DNA from: Arthrobacter sp. V1I7
GTDB taxonomy: Bacteria; Actinomycetota; Actinomycetes; Actinomycetales; Micrococcaceae
DNA: 64,000 nucleotides
Direction of reading: 5' to 3'
Assembly (NCBI RefSeq): GCF_030817015.1
Contig: NZ_JAUSYS010000001.1
Span: forward strand, 2,976,001 to 3,040,000
Shown piece by piece: positions 27,955-36,469 of this stretch. A program made the translations under genes and the position numbers. Below the pieces are notes generated by a model. It ran no database searches. It saw only the letters and a program-made list of their open reading frames with translations, and was not told the DNA's origin. Within the stretch, counting starts at the first letter, position 1, and each line of letters opens with the position of its first letter.

Positions 27955-28755
27955 ATGACTGAGCTCAACGACATCCTCGGGCAGATCCCGGTAGACCAGA
28001 TTGCCGGCATGCTCGGAACGGACCGGCAAACGGCCCAGGCAGCAGTGGAGGCCGCCGTCCCCACGCTGCTGGCAGGAATGCAGAACAATGCCCAGGCCCC
28101 CGACGGCGCCGCCTCGCTCGAGTCGGCGCTCAGCCAGCATCAGGACGGGCTGATTGAAGGGGGTGTTGACCTGGCGCAGGTGGATACCGCGGACGGTGAA
28201 AAGATTGTCAGCCACGTCTTCGGCGGGCAGCAGGACCAGGTGGCGAGCCGGCTGGCCGGCTCCGCGCAGTTGGGCGGGGCGGGCGGGGACCTCGTCAAGA
28301 AGCTCCTGCCGATCCTGGCGCCCATCGTGATGTCCTACCTTGCCAACAAGGTCCTCGGTGGACGCGGGCCGTCGTCCGGGGCGGGCGGTGCTGATGGATC
28401 CGGCCAGGGCGGCATCGACCTCGGCGGAATTCTGGGCGGGATCCTGGGCGGTACGGGCGGTGCTGCCGCCGGCGGCGGACAGGGCGGTTTGGGTGACTTG
28501 CTGGGCGGGTTGCTCGGCGGCGGCCAGGCGCCGGACCGGCAATTGGCTCCCGACGCCGGGCTGGACAGCAGGCTGGACCCGCAGACTGTGCCGCAGTCCG
28601 TGCCCCAGTCCATGCCACAGGACCAGCCCGTCGGCGGCGCGCCGCGGCCGGGTGAGCTGATCGAGGTAGACCGTCCCGAGAGCCAGCCGGAAGAGCGGAA
28701 GAACGACGAGGGCGGCCTCGGCGGCGTGCTGGGCGGACTTTTCGGGAAGAAGTAG
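27955..28755 (+). CDS. DUF937-family glycine-rich protein
   Basis: 266 residues. Residues 1-130 are helical (ELNDILGQIPVDQIAGMLG, EAAVPTLLAGMQNNAQ, KIVSHVFGGQQDQVASRLAG), the DUF937/YidB-like pattern. The region from about 140 to 190 is nearly all Gly, Ala and Leu with repeats such as GGILGGILGG, and the end (GGLGGVLGGLFGKK) repeats it. Family function is unknown. It is divergent from ribF across 235 bp that hold no other gene I can support. Confidence 0.8.
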   Translation: MTELNDILGQIPVDQIAGMLGTDRQTAQAAVEAAVPTLLAGMQNNAQAPDGAASLESALSQHQDGLIEGGVDLAQVDTADGEKIVSHVFGGQQDQVASRLAGSAQLGGAGGDLVKKLLPILAPIVMSYLANKVLGGRGPSSGAGGADGSGQGGIDLGGILGGILGGTGGAAAGGGQGGLGDLLGGLLGGGQAPDRQLAPDAGLDSRLDPQTVPQSVPQSMPQDQPVGGAPRPGELIEVDRPESQPEERKNDEGGLGGVLGGLFGKK

Positions 28756-28854
28756 CAGGCCAAGGGAGCACTCGGCCAGGGAAGGTCCTGTCCCGGGCCT
28801 CCGGCCTTCAGCAGTTTTTGTTGTGCCGGGCGTTCGGCAGAAGCGCGGGCTGGT

Positions 28855-29367
28855 TCACAAACCGGCCTGGTGTGGTCCGTGCTTGAGGGAGATCCCGGTG
28901 GTGAACTTGGCCGGGGCATCCAGGCCGGCGCCGTCGTCGACGCCTACTCCCAGCCTGCCGACGAGCTCCCCGCCAAGCCAGCCTGCACCGGCGGCGATGA
29001 CAAAGGCCAGCAGTTCCAGCACAAAGGCCAGGATGGACGGCACGTTGTCCTGGGCGCCCCCGCGCATGAACCAACTGATTGCGAACAACACGATCATCAC
29101 GACGTTTCCTGCACCGTGGAGCCGTCCGATGCGTTTGGCGCGGGTCCCGTCTGGGACGGCAATAAAATCGATGAGTCCGAATATGGCCGCGAGCAGACCC
29201 ATCAGGACGCCTGCGGCGATCATCAAGTAGGCCGCGGAGGTGAAATGTCCGTTGTTGGCCAGCAGTCCGATCACATCGAACACGACCGCTGTGCTGAGAA
29301 GCCCCAGCGGAAAAACAACCAGTTGCTGGTGGATGGCGTGCCCTGCGGCTTTTGCTCTGCTCTCCAT
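28855..29367 (-). CDS. DUF2231-like four-helix membrane protein
   Basis: 170 residues from the ATG of MESRAKAAGHAIHQ, which has GGAGG five bases upstream; the ATG 12 bases earlier overlaps that site. Four hydrophobic segments, and the first, following HAIHQQLVVFPLGLLSTAVVF, is the DUF2231 signature. The third follows IDFIAVPDGTRAKRIGRLH. Relatives often carry haem-linked histidines, but I cannot show that here. It is convergent with the DUF937 gene. Confidence 0.8.
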   Translation of the reverse strand: MESRAKAAGHAIHQQLVVFPLGLLSTAVVFDVIGLLANNGHFTSAAYLMIAAGVLMGLLAAIFGLIDFIAVPDGTRAKRIGRLHGAGNVVMIVLFAISWFMRGGAQDNVPSILAFVLELLAFVIAAGAGWLGGELVGRLGVGVDDGAGLDAPAKFTTGISLKHGPHQAGL

Positions 29368-29443
29368 GTCCGCCTCCATGACGAATATTCCGGGGAGGCG
29401 AAGACAGGAATGCCTCCAACTGCAACACTAACCCCGGTTGGCA

Positions 29444-30160
29444 TTAGACGCCAGGGTCCGGCGTTCGTCCCTGGACCTGCCCAAATCCCAGCGCTTCACC
29501 AGGGATCAGCCTGGCGCAGCAGAAACCTGCCCGCTGCTCCGGCGCTGCAACATACGGCCCTGACACGCCGCTGGTAATTCCTTGAAGGAGGGCCAGATTC
29601 ATGGCACAGACTGTGTCACGGTCTTGGTCCGCGAGCTCGTGGAAGGGGCAGTTGAGCAGGTCGATGCACCGTCCAGGCGCCGGACGTGGCTCATACCCCA
29701 GAACGGATAGCAACTGCTCCAAGTCCTGATTCGGTGTCTGTTCGGCCAAGCTGCGGCCGCAGCGCTGCGCCTCCGCCAGGATCCGTTCCCGGCTGCCTCC
29801 CGCACGCCCTGCAACGGAATGCAGGAGAATCATGGCACCAATGTCATGCCGGCGGGGCGGCACCGTGATGTCAAAACCGTCGGGGCTGGCCACGTACCAC
29901 TTGGGGGGTCTTCCCGACCCCGGTCCGCCTTTCCGGCCGGCAGGTTTGGCGTAATGCGCGCTGAGCAAGCCTTCGTCCACGAGCTTGTCGAGGTGGAAAG
30001 CCGCGAGCCGGACACCGATCCCAAGCGCCGCTGCCACGTCCGCCCTGGACACCGGCCGGCGCGCCTCCCTGACTGCTTCGTAAGCCCGCCGTCTGGTCGG
30101 TTCGCCAAGGGCACTTAACAACCACGTTAGGGCTCCTGGGCCCCGATGGACCCTGTTCAT
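29444..30160 (-). CDS. ArsR/DeoR-like regulator with Cys-rich C-terminal domain
   Basis: 238 residues from the ATG of MNRVHRGPG. The N-terminal winged helix (LLSALGEPTRRRAYEAVREA, SRADVAAALGIGVRLAAFHL) is followed by a linker and a second domain. The C-terminal part has spaced cysteines (GRCIDLLNCPFHELA, TVCAMNLALLQG, GFCCARL). The layout resembles the COG2345 group, which includes the FeS-sensing SufR, and the cysteines could bind a cluster. That is inference; no suf genes are near. It faces the hypothetical gene at 30.3 kb and precedes the DUF2231 gene, which may be its target. Confidence 0.75.
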   Translation of the reverse strand: MNRVHRGPGALTWLLSALGEPTRRRAYEAVREARRPVSRADVAAALGIGVRLAAFHLDKLVDEGLLSAHYAKPAGRKGGPGSGRPPKWYVASPDGFDITVPPRRHDIGAMILLHSVAGRAGGSRERILAEAQRCGRSLAEQTPNQDLEQLLSVLGYEPRPAPGRCIDLLNCPFHELADQDRDTVCAMNLALLQGITSGVSGPYVAAPEQRAGFCCARLIPGEALGFGQVQGRTPDPGV

Positions 30161-30294
30161 CCCGCCGCTCCAACACTGCTTCGGCTGCATCTGCAACCAG
30201 TATGGATCTTTGTATCGTCAGTGTCTATCGTTGAAACCCAGAGGGAAAGCACAACCGGAGACCCTGAATGGGCCCCAGAAGGGGGGCGGGCAAA

Positions 30295-31119
30295 ATGTCT
30301 GAAACAGCCTCCGAGTTCCAGCCAAAGGACCTCGATACAAGGGAGCGGCTGGCCACGGCCGGACGCGCCGTGGCACAAGGCATCAGGTATAAGGCCAGAG
30401 GTGAACACGAGACCCAGAGGGGCGCGGACCTGGTGGTGGACGAGGCAGATGTTGCCGCGCTCATCGAAGAGTGGCCGGAAGCGCAGAAGAAAGTGGCCGA
30501 GCAGATGCTGGCCAAGTACGGCCCGCCCAATGAAGCCACACCAACACGCTTGACATGGCACCGGAACGGGCCGTGGAAGCGGACCGAGATCACCAGCGAC
30601 GCCGTCGTGCACAACTGGCCAACGGTACACACGGACTTTCTGACCCAGACGATCGACTACCGCGTCCCGCCACCCATGATCGGTGCCGTCGCCGAGTTTG
30701 ACGGCTCCATCACTGTCGACCGGACAAGGGGCGAAGTATCTGCCCGTTGCGATTCCGAGGCAGCCAACGTCCTGGGCTTGAACATGGTCCACGAGCTGGT
30801 TACCGGCAAACGCGATGTAGCAGGGGCCCGCCACACCTCCGAGCAGAACACCGTGGGCTATAGCCTCGGGCGGGAAGCACCCTACGCAGAGCGGCTCCTG
30901 TTCGAGATTCCGCAGGGCGGTACCGAAGACCTGGACGAAAGCTCCATCGGTGAGGCCGCGACACAGCAGCTCGCCGGCAAAGGTCAAAGACACCGTGGGA
31001 CACCCGGAAGAGCCCACCGAGCGGCTGAGTGGGAGCTGACGACCAAGCAGTTTTTTGGCGCGCCGCCGACCATCACCCCGCTGTCCGCGGCTGAATGGTG
31101 GCGTTTGCAGCGGTCTTGA
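30295..31119 (+). CDS. conserved hypothetical protein
   Basis: 274 residues from the ATG with a GGGGGG stretch before it. The middle (residues about 80-200) looks globular and conserved in style: LTWHRNGPWKRTEITSD, HTDFLTQTIDYRVPPP and VDRTRGEVSARCDSEAANVL. I recall unnamed bacterial proteins with this pattern but cannot name a family or reaction. No signal peptide or membrane segment. The last 50 residues are basic and of low complexity (GKGQRHRGTPGRAHRAAEWE), unlike the rest, so the true C-terminus may differ if a base is missing. Confidence 0.6.
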   Translation: MSETASEFQPKDLDTRERLATAGRAVAQGIRYKARGEHETQRGADLVVDEADVAALIEEWPEAQKKVAEQMLAKYGPPNEATPTRLTWHRNGPWKRTEITSDAVVHNWPTVHTDFLTQTIDYRVPPPMIGAVAEFDGSITVDRTRGEVSARCDSEAANVLGLNMVHELVTGKRDVAGARHTSEQNTVGYSLGREAPYAERLLFEIPQGGTEDLDESSIGEAATQQLAGKGQRHRGTPGRAHRAAEWELTTKQFFGAPPTITPLSAAEWWRLQRS

Positions 31120-31158
31120 AGCTGCCGTAACAAGGGGCACCCGTGGCAAGCTGTAACG

Positions 31159-31713
31159 ATGGACAGAACAGCTGCCCCGAACCCAAGAAATTCCGGAGCG
31201 CCGCACCACGGTGCGACCCTCCCCGAGGAACTGCGACGCCCCCGCGGGCCGCGCGATCCGGGCGACGCCTGGGTCGAGGGTGACCGCGGACGGTTCTGGG
31301 GCCGCTTCGGCTCGGCCGGGCTGCTCGTCCATGACCCCGCCAAGGGCGTCCTGCTGCAGCACCGGGCGTTGTGGAGTGACCAGGGCGGAACGTGGGGCCT
31401 CCCCGGCGGTGCCCTGCACCAGGGCGAAGAAGCTGTGCACGGGGCACTGCGGGAAGCGCAGGAAGAAGCCGCCGTCCCGCCGGAGAGCGTCCGGGTCCTG
31501 TTCACTTCGGTGTTCGACGTCGGCTACTGGACCTACACGACAGTCGCCGTCGAGGTGGTTGAGCAGTTTGACCCGGCGATCAGTGACCCGGAAAGCCTTG
31601 AGCTGCAGTGGGTTCGGCTGAACCTGGTCGGCGACAAGGACCTGCACCCCGGATTCGGCGCGTCCTGGCCGGAGCTGCACCGCCGGTTGCTGAAGGGTTC
31701 CGCGACGTCCTGA
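31159..31713 (+). CDS. Nudix hydrolase
   Basis: 184 residues. The Nudix box is visible around residues 97-119: GALHQGEEAVHGALREAQEE, which fits Gly-x5-Glu-x7-Arg-Glu-x2-Glu-Glu. The strand before it, GGTWGLPGG, is the usual lead-in. The substrate cannot be told from the sequence. An Arg/Pro-rich N-terminal stretch of about 40 residues precedes the domain. It is followed 19 bp later by the VOC gene. Confidence 0.9.
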   Translation: MDRTAAPNPRNSGAPHHGATLPEELRRPRGPRDPGDAWVEGDRGRFWGRFGSAGLLVHDPAKGVLLQHRALWSDQGGTWGLPGGALHQGEEAVHGALREAQEEAAVPPESVRVLFTSVFDVGYWTYTTVAVEVVEQFDPAISDPESLELQWVRLNLVGDKDLHPGFGASWPELHRRLLKGSATS

Positions 31714-31732
31714 CAGGTTCTAAAGTGCGAGC

Positions 31733-32170
31733 ATGACTACAGAAAATGGAACCCCGCCCCCGGTCCGCCAGCTGAGGCTGGTCGTCGAGACCGAGGACTA
31801 CGAAGCTGCAGTGGCGTTCTACCGGGATGTTCTCGGGCTGGTGCAGCGTGAAGCAGTCCAGGGTGAAGGGGATGCCCGCATCACCATCCTGGAAGCCGGC
31901 CGGGCCACTCTTGAGCTCTCGAATCCGGCACAGGTCCGGCTGATCGACCAGGTGGAGGCCGACGGCCGGCCCAGCGCGAAGCTTCGCGTCGCCTTCGAGG
32001 TCGACGACTCGGAAACTGCCACCCAGAACCTCGTGGCGGCCGGTGGAACACTCATTGCGGAACCACGGGAAACGCCCTGGCGGTCCCTGAACTCCCGGCT
32101 CACCGGCCCCGACGGGCTCCAGATCACGTTGTTCCAGGAGCTGGACGCGCCCGCCGAACCCGGAGACTAG
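31733..32170 (+). CDS. VOC-family (glyoxalase/bleomycin-resistance-like) protein
   Basis: 145 residues with paired beta-alpha-beta-beta-beta units: LRLVVETEDYEAAVAFYRDV with VLGLVQREA, then LRVAFEVDDSETATQNLVAA and LNSRLTGPDGLQITLFQELD. The likely metal ligands of glyoxalases are not obvious, so it may bind a ligand rather than act as an enzyme. It lies 19 bp after the Nudix gene and is probably co-transcribed. Confidence 0.85.
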   Translation: MTTENGTPPPVRQLRLVVETEDYEAAVAFYRDVLGLVQREAVQGEGDARITILEAGRATLELSNPAQVRLIDQVEADGRPSAKLRVAFEVDDSETATQNLVAAGGTLIAEPRETPWRSLNSRLTGPDGLQITLFQELDAPAEPGD

Positions 32171-32185
32171 GGTCCGCGCTGAGGT

Positions 32186-32665
32186 TTAACTGGCCGGCTT
32201 CAAGATTGGACGACGGCGGTAAAGCCAGAGTAGCCCCAGGATGGGGAGCAGGAGCGGGATGAAAGCGTAGCCGCGGCCGAACAAGGACCAGACGGTCTCG
32301 TGCGGGAAGTTCACCGAGTCGAACAGACTGAGCGCCCCGACCACCAGTACACCGATCAGCTCCACCAGCACAGCGACGACGGAAACCTTGAACCAGGTGC
32401 GGCCGGCCTTCGCGAGGGACACCGTAGCCACGACATAGACGACGGCGGCGAAGGCGGACAGCGAGTAGGCCAGCGGCGCTTCGGAGAACTTCGTGAGGAT
32501 CTGGTAGCCGGCCCGGGCGGTCGCCGAAATGGCAAAGACCGCGTAAACGGCAATCAGGAGCCGGCCCGGACCGGTGTTCCGGGTGTCCGTCACCGGTGCT
32601 GCATTGTGTGCCAAAGTCGCGCCTGAAGCGGTCCCGGCGCCCTCGGGGGAAGGTGTTGGCGTCAC
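32186..32665 (-). CDS. conserved four-helix membrane protein
   Basis: 159 residues from a GTG with GAGG eight bases before; a TTG at 32683 in frame would place the start on that site. Four hydrophobic segments follow a Thr/Ala/Pro-rich N-terminus (RLLIAVYAVFAISATARAGY, then AYSLSAFAAVVYVVATVSLA, VVAVLVELIGVLVVGALSL and AFIPLLLPILGLLWLYRR). The last ends in a basic tail. A typical actinobacterial integral membrane protein of unknown role. It follows the next gene upstream by about 20 bp. Confidence 0.75.
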   Translation of the reverse strand: MTPTPSPEGAGTASGATLAHNAAPVTDTRNTGPGRLLIAVYAVFAISATARAGYQILTKFSEAPLAYSLSAFAAVVYVVATVSLAKAGRTWFKVSVVAVLVELIGVLVVGALSLFDSVNFPHETVWSLFGRGYAFIPLLLPILGLLWLYRRRPILKPAS

Positions 32666-32684
32666 GTCTCTTGCCTCTTCCAAG

Positions 32685-33038
32685 TCAGTACCAGATCTGG
32701 TTCATTCGAGCGGCCATTACCAGTGCCGTGACGCCGACGGCGGCCAGGACGAAGTTGCTCCAACGCGTGCGTTCCAGGACGGACCAGTACACCGCGCCGA
32801 CGGGCAGCAGGAGGGCGGTCAGCAGGTAACCCCAGAATTCCCAGGTCTCTCCCGCGATGCGCTCTCCGGCCGCGACCCGGACGATCGAACCGACCAGGTA
32901 CACCAGCAGCGCCAGTTCGACGGCGGCGACGGACAGGATTGTCACGTCGTTCGGGGCCTTTTTCAGGATGCCGGCGGTGAGGCAGATGACCGTGGAGATC
33001 AGCCCGACCGCCAGGATGATGTAGAAGTACGCGTCCAA
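32685..33038 (-). CDS. small four-helix membrane protein
   Basis: 117 residues starting at a TTG three bases after the truB stop. Four hydrophobic stretches (FYIILAVGLISTVICLTAGI, VAAVELALLVYLVGSIVRVA, GYLLTALLLPVGAVYWSVLE and FVLAAVGVTALVMAARMN). No catalytic motif. Close packing with truB and with the membrane gene downstream suggests one transcript. Unknown function; the two membrane proteins may form a complex. Confidence 0.75.
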   Translation of the reverse strand: MDAYFYIILAVGLISTVICLTAGILKKAPNDVTILSVAAVELALLVYLVGSIVRVAAGERIAGETWEFWGYLLTALLLPVGAVYWSVLERTRWSNFVLAAVGVTALVMAARMNQIWY

Positions 33039-33040
33039 GG

Positions 33041-33982
33041 CTACTCGGCCCGCTGTTCCTGCTGGGCCGCGCGCTTTTCGTTGTCCGGGGCGAAGACGAG
33101 CACGGGCTTGGCGTAGCTCCCTGCATCGGCCAGCAGTGCCACGAGCGTGCCGTCCGGGGCGAACGCCGCGGCCGGCCTGTCTGCCGTCGCCGCCTCCGGG
33201 GTGCCGGCGGCCTGTCCCGCGGCGATCCGGCGGCCGAAGGAAATCTCGATGGTCTCCTCGTTGCTGAGTTCACGGTTCGGCATCAGGGCGCGCGCGGCCT
33301 GGGACATTTCCAGTACGTCCAGTTCTTCGGCCAGCTGCTCCAGGGTGTGTGCCTGGTCGAGGGTGTACGGGCCCACCTGGGTCCGGCGCAGCGCCGTCAG
33401 GTGACCGCCGACGCCGAGGGCGTTCCCCAGATCACGTGCAAGGGCGCGGATATAAGTGCCGGAGGAGCATTCAACGGTGACGTCGACGTCCAGCGCTTCG
33501 CCCTCGCGCACCGGGCGCAGCCCGTGGACCTCGAAGCGGTGGATGGTGACCGGCCGGGCCGCCAGCTTCACGGCCTCACCGGAGCGGACCCGGGCGTAGG
33601 CCCGTTCACCGTTGACCTTGATGGCGCTGACGCTGCTGGGAATCTGTGCGATCTCGCCGGTCAGGGCGGCGACGCCGGCCCGGACGGCCTCCTCGGTGAC
33701 CGCGGCGGCGCTGCGGGTGGCAGTGACTTCGCCCTCGGCGTCGTCCGTCACGGTTGATTCGCCCAGGCGGATGGTGGCCGTGTAGGTCTTGGACGTGCCC
33801 ACGATGTAGGTCAGCAGCCGGGTGGCCTTGTTGATCCCGACCACCAGCACGCCGGTAGCCATCGGATCAAGGGTGCCGGCATGGCCCACCTTTCGGGTAC
33901 CGGCGAGCCGCCGCATCCGTCCAACCACATCGTGGCTCGTCCAGCCTTGCGGCTTGTCCACTATCACCAGTCCAGAAAGCAC
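33041..33982 (-). CDS. truB: tRNA pseudouridine(55) synthase TruB
   Basis: Makes pseudouridine 55 in the T-loop of tRNAs. 313 residues from the GTG of VLSGLVIVDKPQGWTSHDVV; upstream in-frame starts overlap the divergent aminotransferase. The catalytic motif KVGHAGTLDPMATGVLVVG with its Asp, then KTYTATIRLG and SCSSGTYIRALARDLG-like ECSSGTYIRALARDLGNALG, are intact. The C-terminal domain is typical of the actinobacterial type. The order rbfA - truB - ribF on the minus strand is partly conserved, but here an aminotransferase sits between rbfA and truB. Confidence 0.95.
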   Translation of the reverse strand: MLSGLVIVDKPQGWTSHDVVGRMRRLAGTRKVGHAGTLDPMATGVLVVGINKATRLLTYIVGTSKTYTATIRLGESTVTDDAEGEVTATRSAAAVTEEAVRAGVAALTGEIAQIPSSVSAIKVNGERAYARVRSGEAVKLAARPVTIHRFEVHGLRPVREGEALDVDVTVECSSGTYIRALARDLGNALGVGGHLTALRRTQVGPYTLDQAHTLEQLAEELDVLEMSQAARALMPNRELSNEETIEISFGRRIAAGQAAGTPEAATADRPAAAFAPDGTLVALLADAGSYAKPVLVFAPDNEKRAAQQEQRAE

Positions 33983-34040
33983 GCTCCCCAGTATATCTGC
34001 GCCGCCCTGCCCGGATGTGCGGCCCGTTAGGATGGCAGAC

Positions 34041-35198
34041 ATGCCTGAGCTTGCCGCCCACATCCGCGACGTACCCGTCAACCAGATCCGGGAGATCACC
34101 GAAGCCGCCTGGCGTACCCCCGGCGCCATCGTCCTGAGCATCGGCGAACCCGGCTTCCCCCTGCCGCGCCACATCCTCGAGGCCGGCATGGCGTGCCTGG
34201 ACCGCGACGAGACCAACTACACGCCCAACGCCGGCATCCCTGCCCTGCGGGAGGCCTTTGCCGCCAGGTTCCGGGAACACAACGCGGCGCCGGTCGGTGC
34301 GGACCGCGTCTATGTGGTGGACGGCGCCCAGCAGGGACTGCACTTGGCGATGAGCCTGTTGCTCTCCCCCGGCGACGAGATCCTTATCCCCAACCCGGGC
34401 TACCCCACGTTTGCCATGACAAGCAGTCTTCTCCATGCCGTTCCGGTCCGGTACCCGCTGTACCCGGAGTACGACTTCCAGCCGCGGCTCGAGGACATCG
34501 AAGCGCTCATCACGGCGCGGACCAAGGTGCTGATCCTGAATTCACCGTCCAATCCTTTGGGGGCGGTGCTCGGCGCGGAGCTCACGCGCGGCCTCGTGGA
34601 ACTGGCCCGGCGCCACGACCTGTGGATCATTTCCGACGAATGCTACGAGGCGTTCACCTACGACGTCCCGCATGTGAGTCCTGCCCGCTTCGACAGCGAC
34701 GTCCCCGGTGAGGCCCGCGTGTTCACCTCGCTGACGCTTTCCAAGACCTACGGGTTGACGGGGCTGCGGATCGGTGCGCTGATCTGCCCGCCCGGCCTGG
34801 AGCAGACGATGAACAAAGTGATGGAGTCGATTGTCTCCTGCGTCGCTTCACCCTCGCAGTACGCGGCGCTGGCCGCGCTGACCGGACCGCAGGACTACGT
34901 CAGCCATGCCCATGCCCACTACCGGTCCAACCGGGACGCGGCCTCGGCGGTTCTGGCGTCCAAGGGGATCCCTTTCCTCACCGCGCAGGGAGCCTTCTAC
35001 CTCTGGGCCGACGTCTCGCATGTCAGCGGCGGCGACGTCCGGGCCTGGGTCCGGCGCTTCCTGGCCGACTCCAGGGTGTCGTTCGCCCCGGGCACGGCGT
35101 TCGGCTCGATCGGCGAGGGCTGGATCCGGATTGCCCTCTGCAGCGTCCAGGAGGAACTCGTTGAAGGCCTCAGCCGGCTCCCCGCCCGGCAGGCCTGA
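34041..35198 (+). CDS. PLP-dependent aminotransferase, class I
   Basis: 385 residues starting MPELAAHIRDVPVNQI; an ATG three codons earlier is possible. Fold type I: SIGEPGFPLPRHILEAG near the N-terminus, NSPSNPLGAV (the PLP-contact Asn), SDECYEAFTYD with the Asp for the pyridine N, and the PLP-lysine at residue 235 in SKTYGLTGLRIG. It is of the aspartate/alanine-like type; the exact substrate is not visible. It is divergent from truB by about 58 bp and stands inside the rbfA-truB locus, against its strand. Confidence 0.92.
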   Translation: MPELAAHIRDVPVNQIREITEAAWRTPGAIVLSIGEPGFPLPRHILEAGMACLDRDETNYTPNAGIPALREAFAARFREHNAAPVGADRVYVVDGAQQGLHLAMSLLLSPGDEILIPNPGYPTFAMTSSLLHAVPVRYPLYPEYDFQPRLEDIEALITARTKVLILNSPSNPLGAVLGAELTRGLVELARRHDLWIISDECYEAFTYDVPHVSPARFDSDVPGEARVFTSLTLSKTYGLTGLRIGALICPPGLEQTMNKVMESIVSCVASPSQYAALAALTGPQDYVSHAHAHYRSNRDAASAVLASKGIPFLTAQGAFYLWADVSHVSGGDVRAWVRRFLADSRVSFAPGTAFGSIGEGWIRIALCSVQEELVEGLSRLPARQA

Positions 35199-35373
35199 GT
35201 CCGCCGCGTGCGGCACGCCGGGCCCGGCGTCCGCGGGCAAGCCTTCCGTGGCCTCCGGCGCAGAACACGGGCCGGTGAAGGGGTCCATAGCCCCTACCGC
35301 TCGGGCGGGGCTGCTCCTACTCTGAGCCCACGGCGCGTTGCGCCGGAGTTTCCGGGCATCGGGGAGGTAAGGC

Positions 35374-35583
35374 ATGTGGTGGCAGGACTTGCTCTGGGGC
35401 ATCTGGAACGGGCTGACGGCCTGGATTGTGCTGATCGTCCATGTCTTCGGGCAATGGGCAGAGTTCCCCTTCTACAACACCGCCCGCGCCGGAAACTGGT
35501 ATGACTTCGGCTTCCTGCTGGGGATGGGTTCGCCCTTGTTGGGCGGCCTGGGTGCCCGGCGGTCGGGGTTCAGGCGCCGCTGA
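35374..35583 (+). CDS. small Trp-rich two-helix membrane protein
   Basis: 69 residues with a near-ideal ribosome-binding site (GGGGAGGTAA six bases before the ATG), which makes it a real gene despite its size. Seven tryptophans, most in the first 30 residues (MWWQDLLWGIWNGLTAWIV), two hydrophobic segments at about 14-28 and 44-59, the loop FPFYNTARAGNWYDFGFLLG and a basic tail. Similar tiny proteins occur in other actinobacteria, as I recall, without a known role. It lies between the aminotransferase and rbfA. Confidence 0.75.
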   Translation: MWWQDLLWGIWNGLTAWIVLIVHVFGQWAEFPFYNTARAGNWYDFGFLLGMGSPLLGGLGARRSGFRRR

Positions 35584-35625
35584 GAGCCTCGACGTATGCC
35601 GCCGTCAATTCTCAAGGGACGGACG

Positions 35626-35661
35626 GAAATGGCCGGCCCCGTGAACGGGACCGGCCATTTC
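35626..35661. terminator. hairpin terminator downstream of rbfA
   Basis: GAAATGGCCGG (35626-35636) pairs with CCGGCCATTTC (35651-35661), and the inner bases CCCG and CGGG extend it. It lies between the convergent small membrane protein and rbfA and could serve both strands. Confidence 0.75.
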
Positions 35662-35686
35662 GCTGCACAACTGCAGGACTTGAGGA

Positions 35687-36196
35687 CTACTTGCTGCTGT
35701 CCTCGTCGACTTCGCCGCCGTCGACCAGGTCGATGTCCTCTTCGTCGAAATCGTCCGCGTCCAGCTCGACGTCCTGCGGGACGTCGCTCTTGTACGGGTC
35801 GGCGTCGCCGGCGTGCTGGGCGCTCGCGGCGAGGGCCGCAACTTCGGCGTCCCGCTTCTTCGCGGCCCGGAGGAGTTCCTCCAGGTTGGAGGCGGTGACC
35901 GGAATCTGGTCGGCCACAAACTCCAGGGTCGGGGTCAGCCGGACCGTGATGTTCCGCCCGACTTCCTGCCGGAGCACACCCTTGGCCTTCTCCAGCCCCT
36001 TGGCGGCCTCGGCCTGGACGAGCTGGTCACCAAACACCGTGTAGTAGACCGTGGCATGCTGCAGATCATTCGTGACACGCGCGTCGGTGACCGTGATGCC
36101 CTCAAGCCGCGGGTCCTTGACCTTACGGCCCAAAGCCTCAGCAACAACAACCTTAATCCGCTGCGCCAACTTGGCAGCCCGTGCGGGATCAGCCAT
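35687..36196 (-). CDS. rbfA: 30S ribosome-binding factor RbfA
   Basis: Assembly factor for the small ribosomal subunit. 169 residues from the ATG of MADPARAAKLAQRIKVVVA with AGGAG upstream. KDPRLEGITVTDARVTNDLQ and the RLTPTLEFVADQIP strand of the KH-like fold are typical. A long acidic tail (about residues 130-169) is extra to the E. coli type. It follows infB on the same strand, but with 303 bp between them filled by a palindromic element. Confidence 0.95.
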   Translation of the reverse strand: MADPARAAKLAQRIKVVVAEALGRKVKDPRLEGITVTDARVTNDLQHATVYYTVFGDQLVQAEAAKGLEKAKGVLRQEVGRNITVRLTPTLEFVADQIPVTASNLEELLRAAKKRDAEVAALAASAQHAGDADPYKSDVPQDVELDADDFDEEDIDLVDGGEVDEDSSK

Positions 36197-36296
36197 TTCC
36201 ACTCCTAAAAATTTGGGTTGTACGACGGCGGCCTGGTGGGCAACGCCGCTCGTTTCAGTTTTCTGCCACGCACTACGGCGAGTCAACGACGGACCC

Positions 36297-36469
36297 CCGT
36301 TGGAATTTTTCCGGCGGCCTGGGAGTGGCATCCAAGGCGGCAGCCGAGGGCCCCGATGCGAGGTTGCGAGCATTGGGAAGGCTGACGCCGCTGCCGAAGC
36401 TGGGTGGCCTACGTCGTAAGACGTAGGCCACCCAGCGAAGGGGCGGGGCCGCCGGAAAAATTCCAACGG
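36297..36469. repeat. 173-bp element with 23-bp terminal inverted repeats (MITE/REP-like)
   Basis: The left arm starts CCGTTGGAATTTTTCC and ends CGGCGGCC (36297-36319); the right arm (36447-36469) is its exact reverse complement. Each arm also contains GGAATTTTTCC, itself partly palindromic. Between them 127 bp include a perfect hairpin and no ORF of note. No flanking duplication is clear, so mobility is unproven. Confidence 0.65.
36399..36436. terminator. 17-bp perfect hairpin after infB
   Basis: GCTGGGTGGCCTACGTC, loop GTAA, then GACGTAGGCCACCCAGC: a perfect 17-bp stem. It could act as the infB terminator or RNA stabiliser, and it sits inside the larger inverted repeat. Confidence 0.7.
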
